From positions 1 to 11,016 of the forward strand of contig JABFVJ010000135.1 in the NCBI GenBank assembly GCA_013362835.1: a DNA stretch of 11,016 nucleotides, written 5' to 3'. The DNA is from Nonomuraea sp. (GTDB lineage Bacteria; Actinomycetota; Actinomycetes; Streptosporangiales; Streptosporangiaceae). The position numbers and the translations under genes were made by a program. The notes below the pieces were generated by a model. That model searched no databases. It was not told where the DNA came from and saw only the letters and a program-made list of their open reading frames with translations. Below are positions 6,643 to 11,016 of this stretch, piece by piece. Each line of letters begins with the position of its first letter. Position 1 is the first letter of the stretch.

Positions 6643-8277
6643 TCAGGCCTTCTCGATGCCGGCCCACTCGACCTGGTTGAGCAGGTTGAGCTTGACGTTC
6701 TTGACCTTGGTGGAGTGCCCGAAGTTGCTCCGGTAGAAGTACACCGGGATGTACGGCATGTCCTTGATCAGGATGTCGTCGGCCTGCTGGTAGAGCTTGA
6801 GGCCTTCGGCGGCGTCCGACGCCTGGTCGCCCTTGGCGACGAGGGCGTCGAAGTCCTTGTTCTCGTAGCCACCGTAGTTGGAGCCGGTCGAGATGGCCTC
6901 GGTGCCGAAGATCGGCGTGAGGTAGTTCTCGGCCGACGGGTAGTCGATCGACCAGCCCATGCGGAACAGGCCCTTGTACTTCTTGGCGTCCAGGTCGTCC
7001 AGGATGGCCTTGAAGTTCTCGAACGGCTTCGGCGTGACCTCGATGCCCAGGTTGGCGCGGAGGTTGTTGGCGACGGCCTCGATCCACTCCTTGTGGCCGC
7101 CGTCGCCGTTGTAGCCGAGCTCGATCGTCTTCGGGCCGCCCGCCGACTCGTACAGCTTCTTGGCCTCGGCCGGGTTGTACGTGCAGGCCGTGCAGGCGCC
7201 CTGACGGTAACCGGGGATGGCCGGGTTGATGAAGTCGTCGGCCGGGGCGCGGGTGCCCGCGAAGACCGTCTCGGTGATGGTCTTCCGGTCGATGGCCATC
7301 GAGATGGCCTTGCGGACGTCCGGGTTCTTGAAGTCGGGGTTGTACTTCAGCGGGACGCCGATGTAACCGACGGCGGCGTCGGGCTCGTCGAAGTAACGGT
7401 CACCGAGGACGGACTTGGCGGTCGCGATCGCCGAGGCGGGCAGCGAGTCGTCCACGTCCAGGTTCTCCGCCTGGAGGTCCTGGAAGGCGGTCTCGGCCGA
7501 GCTGTAGATCTTGAACTGCAGCTTGGTCCAGTTCTTCGGCTTGGGGCCGGGGAACTTGTCGTAGACCGTCATGTCGATGGACTGCGCGCCGCCCTTCTTG
7601 TAGGGCTTGTCCATCTTGAACGCGCCCTGGCCGATCGGCTGCTCGCCGAACGCCTGGGTGACCTTGCCGTCGGGGCCGAGCGCGGAGGCCGGCAGCGGGT
7701 AGAAGGCGGTGTACCCGAGCATCGTCTTGAACTGCGAGAACGGCGCCGACAGGGTCACCTCGAAGGTGGTGTCGTCGACGGCCTTGAGACCCTTCATCTC
7801 CTTGGCCGTCGGGGTCTTGCCCTCACCCGGGTGCACGTCGGCGTAGCCGTCGATGCGAGAGAAGAAGGCCGAGGAGGCCATGGCGTTGTCCTGGTTGGCG
7901 CCATAGTTCCACGAACGCACGTAGTCGGCGGCGGTGACCGGCTTGCCGTCGTGCCACGTGTAGCCGGCCTTGAGCTTGATCGTCCAGACCTTGCTGTCCT
8001 GGGTCGTGATCGACTCGGCGGCTTCCTCGACCGGCTGCTTGTTCTCGTCGTAGCCGACGAGAGGCGCGAACAGGGCCGCGAGGACTTCAGAGCCCTCGGT
8101 CTCGGTCGTGTTCAGCGGGTTGAGGAGCTCCTGAGGCTCACCGATTTCCATGCGGACCGGCGTTTCGCCGCCGCCCGCGGCAGTGCCGCCGTCCGAGGCA
8201 CCGCCGCCACACGCGGCAACCGCGAGGGCGAGCAGCGCGGTACCGGCGACGATCTGTGCGCCCTTAGTAACACGCAT
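6643..8277 (-). CDS. oppA: Peptide-binding lipoprotein, SBP_bac_5 family (OppA-like)
   Basis: Extracytoplasmic substrate-binding protein of the importer, 544 residues. The signal peptide ends in a lipobox (LAVAAC) with lipidated C23, followed by a Gly/Ser-rich linker, so the mature protein is tethered outside the membrane. Family landmarks are LLNPLNTTET and LYEPLV-like LFAPLVGYDE near the start, WTIKLKAGYTWHDGKPVTAADYV (about 98-120), the YNPDFKNPDVRKAISMAIDR segment (about 312-331) and the WSIDYPSAENYL motif toward the C-terminus. C362 and C365 (ACTACTYNP) may form a local disulfide. The ATG at 8277 has AGGGAGGAA about twelve bases upstream. It is first in the operon; the substrate is probably oligopeptides, but related proteins bind other solutes. 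Confidence 0.94.
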   Translation of the reverse strand: MRVTKGAQIVAGTALLALAVAACGGGASDGGTAAGGGETPVRMEIGEPQELLNPLNTTETEGSEVLAALFAPLVGYDENKQPVEEAAESITTQDSKVWTIKLKAGYTWHDGKPVTAADYVRSWNYGANQDNAMASSAFFSRIDGYADVHPGEGKTPTAKEMKGLKAVDDTTFEVTLSAPFSQFKTMLGYTAFYPLPASALGPDGKVTQAFGEQPIGQGAFKMDKPYKKGGAQSIDMTVYDKFPGPKPKNWTKLQFKIYSSAETAFQDLQAENLDVDDSLPASAIATAKSVLGDRYFDEPDAAVGYIGVPLKYNPDFKNPDVRKAISMAIDRKTITETVFAGTRAPADDFINPAIPGYRQGACTACTYNPAEAKKLYESAGGPKTIELGYNGDGGHKEWIEAVANNLRANLGIEVTPKPFENFKAILDDLDAKKYKGLFRMGWSIDYPSAENYLTPIFGTEAISTGSNYGGYENKDFDALVAKGDQASDAAEGLKLYQQADDILIKDMPYIPVYFYRSNFGHSTKVKNVKLNLLNQVEWAGIEKA

Positions 8278-8356
8278 GGTGAAAAAATTCCTCCCTCTAC
8301 AGGTGGGCGACAGCGCTGAGCTGCGGTGATGGTAAGCAGCCTGACGGGGGGTTCCT

Positions 8357-8387
8357 GGTATCCCCCGGATTTGGCCGACAAAGTCAA
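8357..8387 (-). promoter_or_regulatory. Candidate promoter of the opp operon
   Basis: On the minus strand TTGACT (8382-8387) matches the -35 consensus at five of six positions. It is followed after 18 bp by GGATAC (8358-8363) as a poor -10. Transcription would begin near 8350, giving a leader of roughly 70 bases before the oppA ATG. A GGGGG/CCCCC inverted pair flanks the -10 and could be an operator or leader stem. Confidence 0.4.
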
Positions 8388-8519
8388 GCCAGCCGACGCC
8401 CTGCCAGTCGATCGCGACTATCCCTTACTACTTGCCACCAGCGAGTCTCTGGCGCGTTGCAGTTCGGTCACACGTGCGCCAATCCAGCGTCACAGACATT
8501 CCGCTCATAACAATACAAA

Positions 8520-8532
8520 CACCCCGAGGGTG
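8520..8532. repeat. Short hairpin followed by a T-rich stretch on the minus strand
   Basis: CACCC-CGA-GGGTG forms a 5-bp stem with a three-base loop; on the minus strand it is followed by TTTGTATTG. It is terminator-like for minus-strand transcripts, but no minus-strand gene lies immediately upstream of it. It could separate tagG-side antisense transcription from opp. Confidence 0.3.
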
Positions 8533-8594
8533 CTCGAACAGGACAAGCCTGGACGTGAACAGTTGATGAAAAATACCCCCTACAGGACAGTGCT

Positions 8595-8612
8595 CGCGCC
8601 CTTCCGGGCGCG
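8595..8612. repeat. GC-rich hairpin in the divergent region
   Basis: CGCGCCC and GGGCGCG form a perfect 7-bp stem around a TTCC loop. There is no adjacent U-tract on either strand, so its role as terminator or operator cannot be decided. Confidence 0.35.
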
Positions 8613-8648
8613 GCCCGCCTCCCTGAGCTACGGTTGAACAGGTCTTGA

Positions 8649-8671
8649 CGACGCCTTGGAACCAGGCGTCG
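8649..8671. repeat. Inverted repeat upstream of tagG (possible operator)
   Basis: CGACGCC (8649-8655) and GGCGTCG (8665-8671) are perfect complements with TTGGAACCA between them; TGG/CCA inside can extend the stem with a bulged T. It lies about 65-85 bp upstream of the tagG -10 hexamer. The near-symmetry would suit a dimeric regulator or a transcript hairpin. Confidence 0.35.
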
Positions 8672-8734
8672 CGCGACTTCGTCCAACCGACTGCCGTGTC
8701 CCCCACGGCAGGCACCCCACCGACCTGGATCCAA

Positions 8735-8740
8735 TAGAGT
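8735..8740 (+). promoter_or_regulatory. -10 element for a probably leaderless tagGH transcript
   Basis: TAGAGT fits the actinobacterial TAnnnT -10 pattern. It ends seven bases before the tagG ATG, so the predicted transcription start coincides with the start codon. There is no Shine-Dalgarno sequence before the ATG, which supports a leaderless mRNA. No good -35 is seen at the expected distance. Confidence 0.45.
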
Positions 8741-8747
8741 CCATGCC

Positions 8748-9683
8748 ATGAGCCAGCCGGAATCCGCTGTCGCGGACGCCCAGGCGGGCGGCCGAAGCGG
8801 GCAGGAGCCGCTGGGCAAGCTCGCCGAGAGATACGGACTTCGTCGTGCCATCGCGCGGCCGAGGTTCCCTGTCTATCTGCGCCAGCTCTGGGAGCGGCGA
8901 CACTTCATCCTGACGTACGCGACCTCGCGCAACGTCTCGAAGTACTCCAGCTCGGCCCTGGGCCAGCTGTGGCAGGTGCTGACCCCGCTGCTGAACGCCG
9001 CCATCTACTACGTGATGTTCGGCGTGGTGCTGGGCGGCAAGAACGGCATCGAAAACTACCCGGCCTTCCTGCTGACCGGGATGTTCGTCTTCACCTACAC
9101 CCAGCGGGTGGTGACCGCCGGCGCCAAGTCGATCTCCGGCAACCTGTCGATGATCCGCGCCCTGCACTTCCCGCGCGCCTCCCTGCCGTTGGCGTACACG
9201 ATCCAGGAGTTGCAGCAGCTCGCCATCTCCATGGGCGTGCTCCTCGCGATCGTGATGGCCACGGGCGAGTGGCCCACCTGGTTCTGGCTCATGATCCCGG
9301 TGGTCCTGGCCCTCCAGACGATGTTCAACATCGGGGCGAGCCTGGTGATCGCCCGGCTGGGCGCCCAGATGCGCGACCTCAACCAGTTGCTGCCGTTCAT
9401 CACCCGCACCTGGCTCTACGCCTCCGGCGTCTTCTTCTCGATCCAGGACAAGGTGGTCGGCTCCGCGAAGCTGCCCCAGTGGGTCGCCGACGTGATGTAC
9501 CTGAACCCGACGGCCTCCTACATCGAGTGGATGCGCGACATCCTCATCAAGACCTACCACCCGGAGAACGGACACAACCCGCCGATGATGGTGGTGCTGT
9601 CTTGCGTATTCTGGGCAGTGTTCGCACTCGGCTTCGGCTTCTGGTACTTCTGGCGGTCCGAGGAGAGGTACGGGCGTGGCTGA
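8748..9683 (+). CDS. tagG: ABC-2 type exporter permease, teichoic acid exporter TagG-like (Wzm class)
   Basis: Membrane subunit of a cell-surface polymer exporter, 311 residues. A cytoplasmic N-terminus of about 70 residues ends in an amphipathic stretch and the ABC-2 entry motif SSSALGQLWQVLTPLLNAAIYY. About six membrane segments follow (near 76-97, 104-123, 147-171, 177-203, 212-231, 281-302). The pattern LG-x2-W-x-V-x2-P then FG-x2-L-x-GG, and the ASGVFFS segment before the last periplasmic loop, resemble Bacillus TagG more than the mycobacterial galactan exporter as I recall them. It should move an undecaprenyl-linked polymer such as teichoic acid across the membrane. The end overlaps the ATPase gene by 8 bp. 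No polymer synthesis gene is in view, so the exact cargo is inferred. Confidence 0.88.
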   Translation: MSQPESAVADAQAGGRSGQEPLGKLAERYGLRRAIARPRFPVYLRQLWERRHFILTYATSRNVSKYSSSALGQLWQVLTPLLNAAIYYVMFGVVLGGKNGIENYPAFLLTGMFVFTYTQRVVTAGAKSISGNLSMIRALHFPRASLPLAYTIQELQQLAISMGVLLAIVMATGEWPTWFWLMIPVVLALQTMFNIGASLVIARLGAQMRDLNQLLPFITRTWLYASGVFFSIQDKVVGSAKLPQWVADVMYLNPTASYIEWMRDILIKTYHPENGHNPPMMVVLSCVFWAVFALGFGFWYFWRSEERYGRG

Positions 9684-10542
9684 ACTGACCGAGGAGCTGT
9701 CACAGGTGAAGGGCGAGGAGCCCGCCGTCCCGAACAAGGACGTCAGGGTGCACCCCAACCCGGAGCCCCGGGACAAGCGTCCGCTCGACGTGCCGACGGG
9801 CACGCCGACCGTCATCGTCGACGACCTCCACATCGTCTACCGCGTCTACGGCGCGGCCTCCGACAACGAGAAGGGCAACGCGGTCAACGCCCTCACGCGC
9901 CTGCTGAAGCGCCAGGGCCGCCCGCAGATGAAAGAGGTCCACGCCGTCAAGGGCGTGACCTTCGTGGCCTACCACGGCGACGCCATCGGCATCGTGGGCC
10001 GCAACGGCTCGGGCAAGTCCACGCTGCTGCGCGCCATCGCGGGCCTCCTGCCGCCGCACAAGGGCGCCGTCTACACCGACGGGCAGCCCTCGCTGCTCGG
10101 CGTCAACGCCGCGCTCATGCGCGAGCTGACCGGTGAGCGCAACATCGTCCTCGGCTGCTACGCCATGGGCATGACGCCGTCGGAGGTCAAGGAGAAGTAC
10201 CAGGAGATCGTCGACTTCTCCGGCATCGACGAGTTCGTCCAGCTGCCCATGTCCACCTACTCCTCGGGCATGGGCGCGCGGCTGCGTTTCGCCATCTCCT
10301 CGGCCAAGACCCACGACGTGCTGCTCATCGACGAGGCCCTGGCCACCGGCGACCGCGAGTTCCGCAAGAAGAGCGAGGAGCGCATCCGCCAGATCCGCGA
10401 GTCCGCCGGCACGGTCTTCCTCGTCGCCCACGACCTCAGGGTCATCGAGGAGACCTGCAACCGCGTCATCTGGCTGCACAAGGGCAAGATCAGGATGGAC
10501 GGCGACCCCAAGGAAGTCATCGCCGCCTACAACAAGGGCTGA
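9676..10542 (+). CDS. tagH: ABC exporter ATPase, teichoic acid exporter TagH-like (Wzt class)
   Basis: ATPase partner of the preceding permease, 288 residues from a GTG at 9676 with GGAGAGG ahead of it. About 45 charged, Pro-rich residues precede the ABC domain. The strand TVIVDDLHIVYRVYG and a long insert before VKGVTF are typical of the Wzt/TagH group. Motifs: Walker A GRNGSGKST (108-116), the TDGQPSLLGV-x3-LMRELTGERN segment (134-156) characteristic of TagH/Wzt, signature YSSGM (195-199), Walker B VLLIDEA (E220), H252. It ends shortly after the ABC domain. It therefore lacks the carbohydrate-binding C-terminal domain of some Wzt proteins and the long C-terminal extension of Bacillus TagH, implying length-independent export of the polymer. 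Confidence 0.91.
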   Translation: MAELTEELSQVKGEEPAVPNKDVRVHPNPEPRDKRPLDVPTGTPTVIVDDLHIVYRVYGAASDNEKGNAVNALTRLLKRQGRPQMKEVHAVKGVTFVAYHGDAIGIVGRNGSGKSTLLRAIAGLLPPHKGAVYTDGQPSLLGVNAALMRELTGERNIVLGCYAMGMTPSEVKEKYQEIVDFSGIDEFVQLPMSTYSSGMGARLRFAISSAKTHDVLLIDEALATGDREFRKKSEERIRQIRESAGTVFLVAHDLRVIEETCNRVIWLHKGKIRMDGDPKEVIAAYNKG

Positions 10543-10552
10543 GCGGCCGACC

Positions 10553-10577
10553 CGTTTTCGATCACAGGTGCGAAACG
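10553..10577 (+). repeat. Weak inverted repeat after tagH (possible terminator)
   Basis: CGTTTTCG and CGAAACG can pair with one bulged T around a ten-base loop, ten bases after the tagH stop. The stem is short, so termination is uncertain. Confidence 0.3.
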
Positions 10578-10600
10578 TGGGTGACTCGCGCGCCGAAAAG

Positions 10601-10630
10601 CTGACACTGTGACCCAGGTTCCGCTAGCAT
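10601..10630 (+). promoter_or_regulatory. Promoter of the SOS-box micro-gene
   Basis: CTGACA (10601-10606, five of six to TTGACA) and TAGCAT (10625-10630, fits TAnnnT) are separated by 18 bp. The start site would be near 10637, inside the adjacent LexA box, leaving a leader of about 24 bases with a ribosome binding site. Confidence 0.6.
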
Positions 10631-10646
10631 TCGAACGCGGATTCGA
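10631..10646. promoter_or_regulatory. LexA-binding SOS box
   Basis: TCGAACGCGGATTCGA matches the actinobacterial SOS box TCGAACRNNNGTTCGA at every position except one (A for G in the right arm). Each arm lies in an ATTCGAAC word, and TTCGAA occurs twice, 12 bp apart. The site abuts the -10 and covers the predicted start, so LexA bound here would block transcription until DNA damage. Confidence 0.72.
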
Positions 10647-10660
10647 ACCAAGGAACGGTG

Positions 10661-10834
10661 ATGGAGTGGGGGCGCGCGATGGGAGAGCTTTCGGCCGCGA
10701 TCGACCACCTGGCCATCGAGGACGTGGCCGACATCCCCAGGATGCAACTCGCTGAGCAGTTGCTGGAGCTTCACTGGCAGATGGCCCGCCTACAGGCCCA
10801 GATAGCCCGCCGCACCGGCGTCCGCCTCCCCTGA
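10661..10834 (+). CDS. Short SOS-controlled protein resembling the N-terminus of DUF222/HNH (13E12-type) proteins
   Basis: A 57-residue product starts at ATG 10661, six bases after AGGA (10651-10654); an in-frame ATG at 10679 is a weaker alternative. The sequence contains LSAAIDHLAIEDVADIP followed by a helical, amphipathic stretch (about 28-51, LAEQLLELHWQMARLQAQIA). From memory of the family, this looks like the start of actinobacterial DUF222 proteins, which usually continue to a C-terminal HNH nuclease domain and exceed 300 residues. Here it stops with TGA at 10834, and no continuation of the domain is seen in other frames. It may be a degenerate remnant or a stand-alone small protein. 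The intact promoter, SOS box and ribosome binding site argue that it is still expressed. DUF222 kinship is an inference. Confidence 0.55.
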   Translation: MEWGRAMGELSAAIDHLAIEDVADIPRMQLAEQLLELHWQMARLQAQIARRTGVRLP

Positions 10835-10854
10835 GGGGGCTCGGAGGCGTACGC

Positions 10855-10890
10855 ATGACCACGGAGCAGGCCCACGGGGCGCTCGCGTAA
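10855..10890 (+). CDS. Possible 11-codon ORF with a strong ribosome binding site
   Basis: ATG at 10855 follows GGAGG with a seven-base spacer and encodes MTTEQAHGALA before TAA. It begins 20 bases after the preceding micro-gene and lies in a different frame. It may be a leader peptide, the cut-off start of a lost gene, or chance. No family can be assigned to so short a peptide. Confidence 0.2.
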   Translation: MTTEQAHGALA

Positions 10891-10927
10891 CGGCGACCGG
10901 CCGGTGAATGGTCAGAGGCCGTTTCCT

Positions 10928-10995
10928 GGAGGGCCCTCGGCCGGAGTGCGGCGGGTGGCCGACCGGGCGGAGCCGTAAAGAACGAAAGGCCCTCC
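10928..10995. repeat. Terminator-like inverted repeat at the window end
   Basis: GGAGGGCC (10928-10935) and GGCCCTCC (10988-10995) are perfect complements, with one extra T-A pair possible, around a loop of about 52 bases. The right arm lies in GAAAGGCCCTCC (10984-10995), identical to 12 bases in the terminator at 2474-2485. The true partner of this arm may lie beyond the window, so a terminator is suspected rather than shown. Confidence 0.35.
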
Positions 10996-11016
10996 ACCAG
11001 GCGGACGGCCCTCAAC

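Larger units (their letters stand above)
8278..8747. other. 470-bp divergent intergenic region
   Basis: No convincing gene lies between oppA (-) and tagG (+). The region contains the opp leader and promoter candidate on the left, a comparatively A/T-rich patch around 8505-8580, three hairpins and repeated GAACAG-type words in the middle, and the tagG promoter on the right. ORFs crossing it lack ribosome binding sites, family resemblance and codon bias. A small RNA or regulator site could be here, but nothing recognisable was found. Confidence 0.6.

Noticed and set aside
6577..8319. A 580-codon plus-strand ORF opposite oppA
   Set aside because: Its translation is repetitive in Leu, Val, Arg, Gly and Asp without domains. 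The minus strand encodes a clear lipoprotein with signal peptide and family motifs.
8563..8591. Possible plus-strand promoter TTGATG-17 bp-GACAGT
   Set aside because: The -10 matches only three of six bases and lacks the TAnnnT pattern, and the nearest gene start is more than 150 bp away with a better -10 of its own.
8428..8851. Minus-strand ORFs crossing the divergent spacer into tagG
   Set aside because: There is no ribosome binding site, no recognisable family and no codon bias, and they overlap the tagG start region.
10629..10648. GGTTCGAATCC on the minus strand, like a tRNA T-arm or an integrase attachment site
   Set aside because: The flanking bases do not form the 5-bp T-stem and no acceptor or anticodon arms are found. 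The sequence is better explained as the LexA box.
10527..11015. A minus-strand ORF across the tail of the window (162 codons)
   Set aside because: It covers the promoter, SOS box and micro-gene on the other strand, has a Pro/Arg/Ser-rich shadow-like translation and no ribosome binding site can be shown.
1..11016. Search for CRISPR arrays, insertion sequence ends, toxin-antitoxin pairs or a defence system
   Set aside because: No regularly spaced repeats, transposase, terminal inverted repeats with target duplications, or recognisable defence proteins were seen.

Overview
The window is GC-rich DNA (about 70 %) with strong G/C third-position bias and frequent GTG starts. Arginine is often encoded by AGG as well as CGN. 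A membrane-anchored mycosin-like protease, a teichoic-acid-type exporter and a DUF35/thiolase pair all fit an actinomycete. I would guess the Streptosporangiales (a Nonomuraea-like genome), but this is inference from composition and gene style.

Layout. (1) 1-855 (+): 3' part of a subtilisin-family (S8) serine protease with a C-terminal membrane anchor; its 5' end lies outside the window. (2) 882-2473 (+): a two-gene unit, a DUF35 zinc-ribbon/OB-fold protein and a thiolase-fold enzyme, with overlapping stop and start codons. A KstR2-like palindrome lies in the promoter and overlaps the protease stop codon. (3) 2475-2543: a compact convergent terminator region with two overlapping hairpins. (4) 2548-8277 (-): a complete oligopeptide ABC importer in the order oppA-oppB-oppC-oppD-oppF, read right to left. 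A strong hairpin follows oppA and the other genes are tightly coupled. (5) 8278-8747: a 470-bp divergent intergenic region with a candidate opp promoter, several hairpins and short repeats. (6) 8748-10542 (+): a two-gene ABC exporter resembling the teichoic acid exporter TagGH (Wzm/Wzt class). (7) 10601-10834 (+): a 57-codon gene below normal ORF-length cut-offs. It has a good promoter, a 15/16 match to the actinobacterial LexA (SOS) box over the predicted start site, and a good ribosome binding site. The product looks like the N-terminus of a DUF222/HNH (13E12-type) protein that stops early. The last about 130 bp hold a tiny ORF and a terminator-like repeat arm.

Working together. DUF35 and thiolase should form one complex acting on acyl-CoA substrates, probably steroid- or side-chain-related. 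The five opp proteins form one importer, and both of its ATPases carry a four-cysteine C-terminal motif typical of iron-sulfur-binding peptide-importer ATPases. TagG and TagH form one exporter for a cell-wall polymer. The units are otherwise unrelated and have separate promoters.

I see no CRISPR array, tRNA, rRNA, insertion sequence or clear defence system. The most noteworthy items are the SOS-box micro-gene, the KstR2-like operator on a possibly leaderless DUF35/thiolase transcript, the thiolase whose GHP-box histidine position is Glu, and the paired cysteine motifs of the Opp ATPases.
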